NCBI GenBank assembly: GCA_945878845.1
Contig: CAMCUB010000010.1
Coordinates: 1 to 64,000 of the forward strand
DNA: 64,000 nucleotides
Direction of reading: 5' to 3'
From: Erythrobacter sanguineus
Lineage (GTDB): Bacteria > Pseudomonadota > Alphaproteobacteria > Sphingomonadales > Sphingomonadaceae
Positions 1 to 7,953 of this stretch are shown one piece after another (position 1 is the stretch's first letter; every line of letters starts with the position of its first letter). The position numbers were made by a program, and so were the translations under genes. The notes under the pieces were generated by a model that searched no databases, was not told the DNA's origin, and saw only the letters and a program-made list of their open reading frames with translations.

Positions 1-155
1 ACCGCAACCGCGTCGAGCGCATGTTCGGCAAGCTCAAGCAACAGCGCCGTATCGCCACCCGCTACGACAAGACCATCCTGTCCTTCGAGAGCTTCCTCAA
101 CCTCGCCGCGACACGCCTATGGCTGAAGTCTTTTGTCAACACGGCCTAGCCTCTT
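1..155 (+). mobile_element. Right end of an IS5-family insertion sequence (partial)
   Basis: Only the last part of the element is inside the window. It carries the transposase C-terminus and ends within about 147-156, where sequence of a decayed IS66 element begins on the opposite strand. The exact boundary and target duplication cannot be fixed because the left end is outside the window. Confidence 0.7.
3..149 (+). CDS. IS5-family DDE transposase, C-terminal fragment
   Basis: An open frame entering from the left edge encodes 48 residues before TAG. It begins RNRVERMFGKLKQQRRIATR and continues with YDKTILSF. The segment N-R-V-E-R-x-F-x-K-L-K plus R-R-I-A-T-R-Y-D is the conserved block around the catalytic Glu of IS4/IS5-type transposases, with E as the third acid of the DDE triad. 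It is partial only because the window starts inside the gene, so whether the full gene is intact is unknown. The short distance from stop codon to insertion junction is normal for this family. Confidence 0.8.
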   Translation, partial: RNRVERMFGKLKQQRRIATRYDKTILSFESFLNLAATRLWLKSFVNTA

Positions 156-361
156 AACCAACAGGCACAGGCCCGTTCCGTCCCACCAGATGGGCTTGAT
201 CTCCGGTCAGCACGCTTGGCGCGGAACACATAGATTACGCCGGAATTGGGCCTGCCCCCATACTCGGCCGCGCCCAGCGCCGCGAGCGAGCCCGGTCTCA
301 TTCGGGAATCCACGGGCCGCGTCGTTACCATCAACTTCGCGCAGGGGGTCGGGCCAATCAT
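151..361 (-). pseudogene. IS66-family TnpB (Orf2) remnant, frameshifted and truncated
   Basis: The frame begins with ATG at 361, overlapping the tnpA stop as ATGA, which is the usual IS66 arrangement. The start MIGPTPCAKLMVTTRPVD and the later block GVIYVFRAKRADR are typical of IS66 Orf2 (TnpB). Just after RAKRADR the frame shifts. Skipping two bases restores KPIWWDGTGLCLLVKRL, again typical of TnpB. The reading then runs into the IS5-type element near position 150. The gene is therefore broken twice, by a small insertion and by the IS5 insertion. Confidence 0.75.
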
Positions 362-804
362 CGCGATGCTCGAAGGGCAGTGAACACAGCGGTGATCGTA
401 TCAGCATCAGCACTGCTGCCGATCCTGACCAATGCGTCGCAAATCTTCAGATCAATCGTGCTCGCTGTGGAGCTCCTGCGTCGCGAGATCCGCCGGCTAG
501 CCACCTTCAGAGGCTGTGGCTCGAGTTCCTTGAGAGCCTCTGGCACGAACAAAGGAGTCTCGCGCTACGCGACTGGCAACGCGATACCGCGCTCCTCTGT
601 CTCCTTGCGAAGCACGCGACGCTACGTGAACAGCTGAGATGCCGAAATGCCATGGCGGCGGGCCACCGCACTCACACTTTCCGGGCCCGAATAGCTGTTC
701 GCAACGATCAAGGCCTTCAAGTCCGACGGCCAGTCGTGGTGCTTGCCAACGCAGCTGAAATTCTCGAAGCGCCGCACCCCGCTGATAGCTCGCGGATGCT
801 GCAT
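358..804 (-). pseudogene. IS66-family TnpA (Orf1) with two in-frame stop codons
   Basis: One reading frame from 804 to 358 matches an IS66 accessory protein TnpA. It has an N-terminal helix-turn-helix region (DWPSDLKALIVANSY, then SVSAVARRHGISASQLFT) and the usual C-terminal signature VRIGSSADADTITAVFTALR. TAG stops interrupt it at 622-624, where a conserved Trp is expected after QLFT, and at 565-567. No frameshift is needed to read through, so these are point mutations. It overlaps tnpB by 4 bp. The element is dead at this locus. Confidence 0.75.
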
Positions 805-900
805 GCGAGGTCTGACTGGTCCAGAAGGCCGTATGTGGCCGACCGTAACCCTGGCAACCAGCTGATCGGAATGGTTCCGGCTATGGCGCAGAAGAGATGG

Positions 901-2049
901 TCAACGGGCCAAGGCAACGAGTTCCGCAATTCGTGCACTTGCCTTGCCATCGCCATAGGGATTGTGCGCGCGGGCCATCGCCTGATAGGCATTCGGGTTC
1001 TCAAGCAGCCGGATAGTTTCTGCAACGATCGCCGCCGCATTCGCGCCGACCAACTTGGCTGTTCCCGCTGCTACTCCTTCAGGTCGCTCGGTCGTATCGC
1101 GCATGACCAGCACCGGCTTGCCGAGGCTCGGCGCTTCCTCCTGGATGCCGCCGGAGTCGGTAAGGACGATGTCGCTCGCCGCCATCATGGCGACAAAGTC
1201 CAGATAATCGAGCGGGTCGATGAGGGCGATGTTATCGTAAGCGGTCAGCGCCGGCCGCATCACCCCGCCGACATTGGGATTGGGGTGGAGCGGGTAGATG
1301 ATTGCGACATCATCGCGCGCCGCCAGCTTCTGCAACCCTTCTGCAATCTGCGCCATGCCGGCGCCGAAATTCTCGCGGCGGTGGGCGGTGACGGCGATGA
1401 TCCGTCTTCCCGCAAAGCGCGCCCTGAGCGGCGCGATGGCTGGCGCGAGCGAGGGGTCGGCGGCGATCTGGGCTTGCGCGAACAGGAGCGCGTCGATCAC
1501 GGTGTTGCCGGTCACATGGATCGCGCTGTCCGGCACGCTCTCGGCTCGCAGCGCAGCCGCTGCGGTCTCGGTCGGGGCGAAGTGCAGATCGGTGATGACG
1601 CCGGTGACCTTGCGGTTCACCTCCTCGGGCCAGGGCGAATAGATGTCGCCGCTGCGCAGGCCCGCCTCGACATGGCCGACGGGAATGCGCCGAAAATAGC
1701 ACGCGATGCTCGCCATCATGGTGGTGAGGGTGTCGCCGTGGACCAGCACGCGGTCGGGCTTGAGATTGTCGAGCGCCTCGCCGAAGCGGGTTAGAATGCG
1801 GCTGGCGAGCCCGTCGAGCGACTGGTCGGGCTGCATCAGATCGAGATCGATGTCCGGCGTGATCCCGGCGAGCGCGAGCACAGAGTCGAGCAGTTCGCGG
1901 TGCTGCGCGGTGACCACCACCTTAACGTCGAACAGGCCCGTCTCGCGGAGTGCGAAGACCACCGGGAACATCTTGATCGCTTCGGGCCGGGTGCCGAAGG
2001 TGACCACGATGCGCGGTTTCATCGCCCCCAAACTTGAAGCGCTAGTCAT
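901..2049 (-). CDS. wecB: UDP-N-acetylglucosamine 2-epimerase
   Basis: Predicted to interconvert UDP-GlcNAc and UDP-ManNAc in the cytoplasm, supplying a precursor for surface polysaccharide. The 382-residue protein has the family landmarks in order: TFGTRPEAIKMFPV near the N-terminus, HGDTLTTM, HVEAGLRSGD, PEEVNRK, HRRENFG, HPNPNV and the UDP-binding block LTDSGGIQEEAPSLGKPVL followed by RDTTERPE. Length is normal for non-hydrolysing epimerases. ATG at 2049 overlaps the wecC stop (ATGA), implying translational coupling; an internal Met ten residues in (MKPRIVV) is an alternative start. The 3' end lies close to the IS66 remnant. Function is secure from family; the polysaccharide served is unknown. 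Confidence 0.95.
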   Translation of the reverse strand: MTSASSLGAMKPRIVVTFGTRPEAIKMFPVVFALRETGLFDVKVVVTAQHRELLDSVLALAGITPDIDLDLMQPDQSLDGLASRILTRFGEALDNLKPDRVLVHGDTLTTMMASIACYFRRIPVGHVEAGLRSGDIYSPWPEEVNRKVTGVITDLHFAPTETAAAALRAESVPDSAIHVTGNTVIDALLFAQAQIAADPSLAPAIAPLRARFAGRRIIAVTAHRRENFGAGMAQIAEGLQKLAARDDVAIIYPLHPNPNVGGVMRPALTAYDNIALIDPLDYLDFVAMMAASDIVLTDSGGIQEEAPSLGKPVLVMRDTTERPEGVAAGTAKLVGANAAAIVAETIRLLENPNAYQAMARAHNPYGDGKASARIAELVALAR

Positions 2050-3350
2050 CGCCGCAGCATGCCCCGCGTGTCGAACACGAGCTTGCCCGCCAGATGCTCG
2101 GGGCCGAGATGTTTGAGGGCGGTATGATCGACCAGCACGACGACAATCTCCGCTTGCCTGAGGCCAGCGTCAAGCGTCACCAGCTCCGCGCCAGTGCCAT
2201 CGAAAGCCTTGGGCAGTTCGTCGGTGAAGGGCTCAACCACGAGGATACGGTCGCCATGGGTGTGCGCCAGCGCCTCGGCGATCTCGAGCGCGGGGCTCTC
2301 GCGGAAGTCGTCGATGTCGGGCTTGAAGGCGAGGCCAAGGAGGACAACCTTGCCGTCCGGCGCCGCATCGAGCAGCGCGCGGATCTTGCCTTCGGTGTGG
2401 ACGGCCTTGTGGTCATTGACCTCGCGCGCAGTTCGCACGAGGCGCGCGGCCGAGGGTGCGCCTGCCACCAGGAACCAAGGATCCACCGCGATGCAGTGCC
2501 CGCCCACGCCGGGGCCGGGCTGGAGGATGTTGACGCGCGGATGGCGGTTGGCGAGGCGGATCACCTCCCACACATCGACCCCGATCACGTCGGCGATCAT
2601 CGACAGCTCGTTGGCGAAGGCGATGTTGACGTCGCGGAACGAGTTTTCGACCAGCTTGACCGTCTCGGCGACGCGCGCGGTGGTGTAGAGGCAATCGCCC
2701 TTGACGAAGCTGGTGTAGAGCACGGCCGCGCGCTCGGCGCAGGCCGGGGTGACGCCGCCGATCACGCGGTCGTTGTGGACGAGTTCGTTGACGATCCGCC
2801 CTGGCAGCACGCGCTCGGGGCAATAGGCGAGCGCGATGTCCGCCTCGTCATCGCCGCCATCGCGGGGGACGACCAGATCGGGGCGCAGTTCGGCGATGAT
2901 ATGGGCCACCCGCTCGGTGGTGCCGACGGGCGAGGTGCTCTCGACGATCACGCAGGCGCCGGGCAGGATCTTGGGCGCGATCGCGCGCGCGGCGGCCTCG
3001 ACATAGGTGATGTCGGGGGTGTTGTTGTCGCCCAGCGGGGTGGGCACCGCGATCATGTAGAAGCTGGCGGTGGGCACCTGCATAGAGGCGGTCAGCGTCT
3101 GCGCAGTGATCGCGTCGTGGACCAACTTGTCGAGATCGCGTTCCTCGATGTGAACGCCGCCAGCGTTGACGGTGTCGACCACGCGCTGGGACACGTCCAC
3201 GCCGCACACGCTCCAGCCATAGGAGGCAAGCAGCGCGGCGGTGGGCAGGCCGATATAGCCAAGGCCGATCACCGCGACCTGATGGTCGGGTGCGGGGTGG
3301 GCCAGTGCCTTGCGCCCAAGCGCGGCGGTGGCATCGAAAGGAGCGTTCAT
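2046..3350 (-). CDS. wecC: UDP-N-acetyl-D-mannosaminuronate dehydrogenase
   Basis: Predicted to oxidise UDP-ManNAc twice with NAD+ to UDP-ManNAcA. The 434-residue protein begins its Rossmann fold with VIGLGYIGLPTAALLA at about residue 28. It carries the ESTSPVGTTE segment, the central helix region VAETVKLVENSFRDVNIAFA and the active-site loop GPGVGGHCIAVDPWF containing the catalytic Cys. The C-terminal UDP-binding domain has LLGLAFKPDIDDFRESPALE. It is the first gene of the pair and overlaps wecB by 4 bp. Together they give UDP-ManNAcA from UDP-GlcNAc. No glycosyltransferase or polymerase gene is seen next to them in the window. Confidence 0.95.
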   Translation of the reverse strand: MNAPFDATAALGRKALAHPAPDHQVAVIGLGYIGLPTAALLASYGWSVCGVDVSQRVVDTVNAGGVHIEERDLDKLVHDAITAQTLTASMQVPTASFYMIAVPTPLGDNNTPDITYVEAAARAIAPKILPGACVIVESTSPVGTTERVAHIIAELRPDLVVPRDGGDDEADIALAYCPERVLPGRIVNELVHNDRVIGGVTPACAERAAVLYTSFVKGDCLYTTARVAETVKLVENSFRDVNIAFANELSMIADVIGVDVWEVIRLANRHPRVNILQPGPGVGGHCIAVDPWFLVAGAPSAARLVRTAREVNDHKAVHTEGKIRALLDAAPDGKVVLLGLAFKPDIDDFRESPALEIAEALAHTHGDRILVVEPFTDELPKAFDGTGAELVTLDAGLRQAEIVVVLVDHTALKHLGPEHLAGKLVFDTRGMLRR

Positions 3351-3807
3351 TCGGTCAAGGTCCCGGTTCTCGGGAGCCGTAATGGCCGCAAAGCCCTTAA
3401 AATCGCGTTAGGCTTGCTCGAAATTTTACCAAGATATGCCCCGGCATCGCGACGAATTGGCGAACCGGGTGGCCTGCTCGCCAAGGCTTCAAGTTTCTCG
3501 CGTTGAAACCGGAATCGGCCATCGTCTGGTGGTGCGGCGCGAAATGATGCCAGAAGAGCGCGAGGGCGCGAGGGCGTATGCGTCGCTCGCCGCTCATCCC
3601 GGCCTTGTGAAAGTAGGTGACTGGCACCCTGCGGATCGCCCGGTAACTGCCCTGCATCTCTTTCCTTCCGGCCAAGCTTTAGACAGCGTCATCATGCGCT
3701 CGCTCAACGGTGGTGCCTTACTGCCCGCCCGTGAAGGCCGTTGACGCCGAGCAGCAGAAGGCTGCCTGACTTGCCAAGGCAGCGGCGATCCGACAATCTG
3801 ATGGATT
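3351..3807. other. Intergenic region upstream of wecC, no confident gene
   Basis: This 457-base stretch separates divergent genes. Short open frames are present on both strands but none resembles a known family or has a convincing ribosome binding site. It contains a short repeat of GCGAGGGC near 3560-3575. It presumably holds the promoters for wecCB and the plus-strand gene at 3808, but no clear -35/-10 pair stands out. Confidence 0.4.
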
Positions 3808-4248
3808 ATGCTCAGGTTCCTTGCGCAAGCCCTCTTGATCATTGTCGTTTTCGTCGCTGCCTGGCGAGCAGGAGGGAAACCTGAGCGATATGTCGCTTCG
3901 ATCTATCTGGCGATGCTCATCGCATCGGCCGTCAACGCATTTTCGGGCAGCGCGGATGCGGGTGCCGACTATACAGACGTCAAGATCCTGCATTTCATAC
4001 TCGATGCCCTTGCCCTGGTTGGGGTCGTCACCATTGCGTTGCGATATGATCGGTGGTGGACGCTATGGGTAGGGTCGGTCCAATCCATCGCCGTGATGGC
4101 TCATATCCTGCGGATGCTGAACTGGCCGATGCCACCTATCGCATACGCCGTGATGGAGCGTTGGCCGGTGTGGCTGGCGGTCATTCTGACAGGGGGCGGA
4201 ACGTGGCTGCAGATCAGGCGATCTCGCGGGACTCCCACCAGCACCTGA
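3808..4248 (+). CDS. Small integral membrane protein of unknown function
   Basis: The 146-residue product is mostly hydrophobic. There are about four membrane segments: the N-terminus (LRFLAQALLIIVVFVAAW), YVASIYLAMLIASAVNAF, a middle segment FILDALALVGVVTIAL, and the C-terminal WPVWLAVILTGGGTWLQI. A positively charged tail RRSRGTPTST follows. I recognise no enzymatic motif. It is followed by, and overlaps, the RadC/JAB gene and then a winged-helix gene, so the three probably form one transcription unit. Role unknown. Confidence 0.65.
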   Translation: MLRFLAQALLIIVVFVAAWRAGGKPERYVASIYLAMLIASAVNAFSGSADAGADYTDVKILHFILDALALVGVVTIALRYDRWWTLWVGSVQSIAVMAHILRMLNWPMPPIAYAVMERWPVWLAVILTGGGTWLQIRRSRGTPTST

Positions 4249-4826
4249 GCTGCCTCTTGGCGCCTCTCCACCATGATCCTGCGAACCTTGCCCGGCGGCT
4301 CCTTTACCGCTTCGGGTCGATTGGCAGGATTGTACAAGCATCAGATGTCGAGCTTCGTCATGCCGCGAAGGCTGGCGAAAAGTGGGTTGATCCCCTCCTG
4401 ATGGTTCGTCGGCTGATACACGACGGGATGCGCGAGACGATCGTGCGGACGCGACTAGGGGAAAATCGCGAAGCAATGTTCTCCTACCTGCTGATGACCA
4501 TGGGGCAGTTGCCCGAGGAGCGCATGCTTGCGGTCTTTGCTGACGCAGATGGGTTTGTCATTGCAGAAAAAATCATAGCCGAGGGAGAAGCTGCGCACGT
4601 GCTCGTCACGCCTCGCAAGGTGTTTACCAGGGCCCTCAACCTCGATGCGCGAAAAATCCTCCTTGCGCATAATCATCCGTCAGGCTGTGCGGAACCCAGC
4701 ATTGTGGACATTGAGCAGACCCGTATGCTGGGCCGCCAAGCTGCCGGCCTTGGCCTCGTGATCGAGGATCATCTTGTCATCGGTGCGAGCACTGTGACCA
4801 GCATGCGCGACAGGGGGGTGCTGTGA
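4203..4826 (+). CDS. RadC-family JAB (MPN+) domain protein
   Basis: A 207-residue protein with the RadC layout. The short N-terminal helical part (LARRLLYRFGSIGRIV) resembles the RadC region before the JAB fold. The JAB domain contains the metal-binding signature HNHPSG with a downstream Asp in SIVDIEQTR, and ends in DHLVIGASTVTSMRDRG. Such domains are zinc-dependent isopeptidase-like folds; the biochemical role of RadC is unsettled. I chose GTG 4203 because a strong purine-rich AGGGGGCGGA lies just before it and the N-terminal homology extends upstream of any ATG. This start overlaps the membrane protein gene by 46 bp. A second, more typical radC lies at 39297-40070. Confidence 0.75.
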   Translation: MAADQAISRDSHQHLSCLLAPLHHDPANLARRLLYRFGSIGRIVQASDVELRHAAKAGEKWVDPLLMVRRLIHDGMRETIVRTRLGENREAMFSYLLMTMGQLPEERMLAVFADADGFVIAEKIIAEGEAAHVLVTPRKVFTRALNLDARKILLAHNHPSGCAEPSIVDIEQTRMLGRQAAGLGLVIEDHLVIGASTVTSMRDRGVL

Positions 4827-5287
4827 GCGCGCTCATTCCCGGCGAAGACCCTACCAAAATCGAAGCCCTGTTCCGCGCAGCTGAAATCAAGGCCCTGACC
4901 GATCATCGCAGAAGGCTCCCGCCACCGATCGAAATTGCCGACGATCAGCTGCCCAGCGAAGCACAACTCGCCGCAGCAGCGACGCGCGAGCTCGAACGTC
5001 GGGCCGTCCGTATGCGATACTTGCCGGCCGATCTGATCGCGGACTACAGCTGGCTGGTTCTTCTCGATCTCTTCGTCTGCGAATATGATCTGCTATCCGT
5101 CAAACTCATCGATGCAGCGCATCGCTGGCAGATGTCTCAGGCAACCGCCGCGCGCCTGGTCGCAGCTCTTATTGAGTCCCGTCTGGTGGTTCGTGTGTTC
5201 GACAAGACCGACTCTTATCCCGTAACCCTTCGTCTGACAGATTTGGGCAGAATGTACCTCAAGCGGATCCTAGACTTGAGCGATTAA
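4823..5287 (+). CDS. MarR-like winged-helix protein
   Basis: GTG at 4823 overlaps the previous stop (GTGA), so translation is probably coupled to the JAB gene. The 154-residue product has a polar N-terminal third and a C-terminal winged-helix region: LLDLFVCEYDLLSVKLI, then a recognition-helix-like QMSQATAARLVAALIESRLV, then a wing with TLRLTDLGRMYLKRIL. This is the layout of MarR-type regulators, though the family match is by pattern only. It may regulate its own operon; no operator was identified. Confidence 0.65.
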   Translation: MSALIPGEDPTKIEALFRAAEIKALTDHRRRLPPPIEIADDQLPSEAQLAAAATRELERRAVRMRYLPADLIADYSWLVLLDLFVCEYDLLSVKLIDAAHRWQMSQATAARLVAALIESRLVVRVFDKTDSYPVTLRLTDLGRMYLKRILDLSD

Positions 5288-5349
5288 CGCGGCAGGTAAG
5301 GAAGGAAAGCACAGAGTGGTCACTTGCGCCCGGCGTCTGGCTGTGCGGG

Positions 5350-5706
5350 TCACCGGCGCACGTGAATTTGCGGTCTGAGCCGTTCAAGAATGTCCGCCAG
5401 AACCGATCTGCTGGGATGCGACATGCTCAGGTAACTTCTCGCATGCTCGAAATAGACCCGAATGCTGGTCGTTTCGAGCACAAGCGCGCCTTCGATAAAA
5501 TCTTCGTCCGCGACGTAAGCCGGGAGCTGGAGATCCTTGTGAGGGTCGCGCCCCAACGCGCGCGCTACCTCGGCAATCATGTCCCGAAAGGGTGTGTCAT
5601 AGTTGAAGACGTCAAGGACCCAGAGGCACAGCTGAAAATCACCGCCGGGCTCCTGATCTATCGTGGGCTGCGAGCAAACATCGATCATCACCGACGCGTG
5701 GAGCAA
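5350..5706 (-). CDS. Hypothetical protein
   Basis: A 118-residue acidic soluble protein without signal peptide or membrane segment. It has a coherent pattern (DFIEGALVLETTSIRVYFEH, then SYLSMSHPSRSVLADILERL) resembling small conserved hypotheticals of sphingomonads, recalled from general knowledge and not verified. The track frame starts at TTG 5706; ATG 5688 (MIDVCSQ) is an alternative. It stands alone on the minus strand, convergent with the winged-helix gene. Function unknown. Confidence 0.5.
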   Translation of the reverse strand: MLHASVMIDVCSQPTIDQEPGGDFQLCLWVLDVFNYDTPFRDMIAEVARALGRDPHKDLQLPAYVADEDFIEGALVLETTSIRVYFEHARSYLSMSHPSRSVLADILERLRPQIHVRR

Positions 5707-6099
5707 ATTGGCGGCGGTGAAAAGGCAATTTCCTTCGAATGGCCGGCCACCCGGAACCGGATCGTCTCAAAATGACAGACAGCTCAGGCCGTTAGGAAAA
5801 GGAGGCCTGCATGATCCGGGCGATGCCGTTGACCGGCCGCTCGCATGGCATCGCGGCCTGACTGCCATTCGTTTGATCGGTCGGCGCCATTTATTGCCGA
5901 GACAAATGACGACCCTGCAGACAGGCACTTCATGGTTGCCGTGCTGCATGTGCCGCGACGATGAGATGATGGGGCATCTTGAACGTACGCCGAAACGCGG
6001 GGCACCCTTGAACCGCAAAACCGTCTAATGTCTTCAAATCGCGCCGTCAGTAGACTTTTGGCCAGGGGTTAGTTCTGCAAAGGCTGGCAGTGAGCCCGC
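5707..6099. other. Region without a recognisable gene
   Basis: A 393-base stretch with only short overlapping frames on both strands, none with family features or a good ribosome binding site. No repeat or terminator of note was seen. Confidence 0.35.
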
Positions 6100-6300
6100 T
6101 TAATGGATCTGAACGGAAACCTCACAGGATTGGATCACCTCATCAGGCTCCATGTGCTTTTCGGCAATATGGTCGATCAAGGCTTGGAGATGCGCAACAG
6201 CCACCCAATCGCGCTTTCCGGCCGGTGAGACCTGAAGCGTGTGTAGCCACGCAAATTCTCGGCCATTGATCATGACTTTATCCATCCGTTGTGGAGGCAT
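6100..6300 (-). CDS. Small hypothetical protein
   Basis: A 66-residue frame with balanced composition: a short beta-like start (KVMINGREFAWLHTLQVSP) and a helical part (WVAVAHLQALIDHIAEK). No signal peptide, membrane segment or known motif. Alternative starts are ATG 6285 and ATG 6276. It is isolated in a gene-poor part of the accessory region, so it could be a real small gene or chance; composition favours real. Confidence 0.35.
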   Translation of the reverse strand: MPPQRMDKVMINGREFAWLHTLQVSPAGKRDWVAVAHLQALIDHIAEKHMEPDEVIQSCEVSVQIH

Positions 6301-6734
6301 TATGTCGCTAATGACCGTGGTTATCGAGCTTTGTTACCGATTTGGTACGTTTGCACCGTGGTATGCAGACTTTGAGCTCGCCACGCAGTGATGCCGCCCG
6401 TGTTTGTCGGCCGATGAAGCAGGACACACGGATAACTACGACCGCGGTCTCGTTAACAAGGTTGGACATGTCGAGCGGGCCTCTAATCTGCGATTCTTGG
6501 TGACGTGGCGGGCTGAGCAGGTGATCGATGCTTCCACTTCCGCTGCTGAAAGTGATCCTCGGATGAAATCCGGCGAGCCGCTTATTCATTTTCGCCGTGA
6601 AGCCAGTTCGTACTTGGCGGTCCGGCCTTACCGGATCGACACGGAACCTATAGTTTGGCGTTTGCCATGCTGTCAGCGCGATATCCGTAGGTGCCGAAAG
6701 GGGAGCCGACGGGCCAAACCAGCATCCGGAAGAT
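6301..6734. other. Region without a confident gene
   Basis: About 430 bases. An open frame of 167 codons runs on the minus strand (6308-6811), but its 5' third lies opposite the regulator pseudogene and it shows no family signature. Nothing else is supported here. Confidence 0.3.
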
Positions 6735-7356
6735 AGCGCCATTGGCCTGCATTTCATCGAAGCTAGCGCTTCCACGCGCACGAACTTGGGCCGGGTAGTG
6801 CGAAGCATCAACTGTCACTGCGAGCCGTACGCAGATTTATCCGCGCGCGCCGCGAATTCATCTTGCCAGGGAATTATCATAATTAGGGATGAGGCCGCTG
6901 TCGGGGGCGTTCTTGGATCATTGGACCGCTTGTTCAATCTGGGCATTTGGCTCCCGGTGGTCGCAATCGATTTTGAACCCTCGGCAGCGCATGTTGTTCA
7001 GGCCGTGAAGAATGGGGCAATGGATTATCTCGTGCTTCCGCTGAAGCCGATGCGCTTGGCGGCCTGCATTTCGCGAATCATGCAGCAGGCTGGCGAAGTG
7101 AGTGAAGGGCATTTCGAGGCTCTTGGGGCAAGGGACCGGCTGTCGAAGCTTTTCCGGACGCGGGCTGCAAGTGCGCGAAGCGCTGGCTGCTGGCGGTTCG
7201 AACATGGAGATTGCCCGCCGATTCGAGGTCAGCCCGCTCACGGTCGAAATCCACCGTGCCACCCTCATGAGCAGGCTCGGGGCTAGGCATGCAGTTGTCT
7301 CCGTTCGCGTCAAGGTTGATCCGAGCCCGGAGATGCCTGTCGTGTTAAAATATTGA
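6735..7356 (+). pseudogene. FixJ/LuxR-type response regulator, broken by a +1 frameshift
   Basis: The first frame encodes a degenerate receiver-like domain: GIIIIRDEAAVGGVLGSLDR, then LGIWLPVVAID and VVQAVKNGAMDYLVLPLKP. The last block matches the beta4-alpha4-beta5 surface of FixJ-type receivers with the Lys. The frame shifts at a run of four T (7150-7153). Removing one T joins RDRLSKL to SGRGLQVREALAAGGSN, followed by a LuxR helix-turn-helix (EIARRFEVSPLTVEIHR) and a short tail to TGA at 7356. Homology appears to begin near 6735-6747 (LHFIEASASTRTNLG) but no ATG is available; TTG 6786 is the first usable start. The canonical phosphoacceptor Asp is not apparent. Confidence 0.65.
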
Positions 7357-7678
7357 AATGACGCGAAATTGCCCAGATTGACGAGGCATCGAAAGGGCCG
7401 CTTGAGGGTCGCATGATTGACTCTGCTGCCTCGCAGCAATCTGGTTCCGCTTCGGCACTTCGCATGAGGGAGGAGCTGGTGGCGTTATCGATCGATATCG
7501 CACGCGCCCGGCGAATCCGGCGAGGAGGCAGCGTCGGAAGGAATTGACATTCGCTATGGGAGTGCATGAGCTGTTATCAGGGCACAGATGGAATGCCCAC
7601 TTAACCGATTTTTAGTGTTGTCAGGGATAAGCGGATCGGGTACGACGATCTTAACTTTCGCTACTTGGAGATTTAGCA
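7357..7678. other. Region without a confident gene
   Basis: A 322-base stretch between the regulator pseudogene and the small secreted protein. A 44-codon plus-strand frame from ATG 7413 (starting MIDSAASQQSGSASALRM) is open but too short and featureless to call. The promoter of the gene at 7679 should lie here. Confidence 0.3.
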
Positions 7679-7900
7679 ATGCGCATGAGCAAGCTCTCGT
7701 TTGGCCTCGCCGCTTTGGCCCTGGTGGCTGCCCCTGCCATCGCGCAGTCGTCGCTTGCGCCTTCCGTTGCCCCTCTTTCGGGTGACGAGGAAGGTCAAGC
7801 TGAAGGCCCCAGCTCGCTCATTCTTGCGGCGTTGGGTGCGGCGGTTATTGTCGGGGGCATCGTCGTTCTTTCGGATGATGGTCAGCCTGCTAGCCCCTGA
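7679..7900 (+). CDS. Small signal-peptide protein with C-terminal hydrophobic segment
   Basis: A 73-residue protein with a clear signal peptide (MRMSKLSFGLAALALVAAPA, cleavage likely after AIA), a short acidic linker (GDEEGQAEGPSS), one glycine/alanine-rich membrane segment (LILAALGAAVIVGGIVVL) and a short SDDGQPASP tail. Similar small proteins are common in sphingomonads near exopolysaccharide genes (family impression, not verified). A GGAG precedes the start, and a strong intrinsic terminator follows at 7925-7953, so it is probably a single-gene, well-expressed transcript. Function unknown. Confidence 0.7.
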   Translation: MRMSKLSFGLAALALVAAPAIAQSSLAPSVAPLSGDEEGQAEGPSSLILAALGAAVIVGGIVVLSDDGQPASP

Positions 7901-7924
7901 AGGTTTTTGGCAAATTGTTCGGCG

Positions 7925-7953
7925 GGGCTCGCGTTGATTCGCGGGCCCTTTTT
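7925..7953 (+). terminator. Intrinsic terminator after the small secreted protein
   Basis: A 9-bp stem (GGGCTCGCG with CGCGGGCCC, one G-U pair), a 6-base loop TTGATT and a run of five T. It starts 24 bases after the stop codon at 7900. Confidence 0.85.

Noticed and set aside
133-1794. 553-codon plus-strand open frame
   Set aside because: Antisense to wecB and the IS66 remnant; composition rich in R, A, D, G and H typical of a shadow frame, no family features.
2094-3506. 470-codon plus-strand open frame
   Set aside because: Antisense to wecC, which has full family motifs.
3397-3675. 92-codon minus-strand frame upstream of wecC
   Set aside because: No family features, no ribosome binding site and irregular composition; not enough to call a gene.
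6308-6811. 167-codon minus-strand open frame
   Set aside because: Its 5' third lies opposite the response-regulator pseudogene; no recognisable domain or ribosome binding site. It remains possible that its 3' part is a real small gene.
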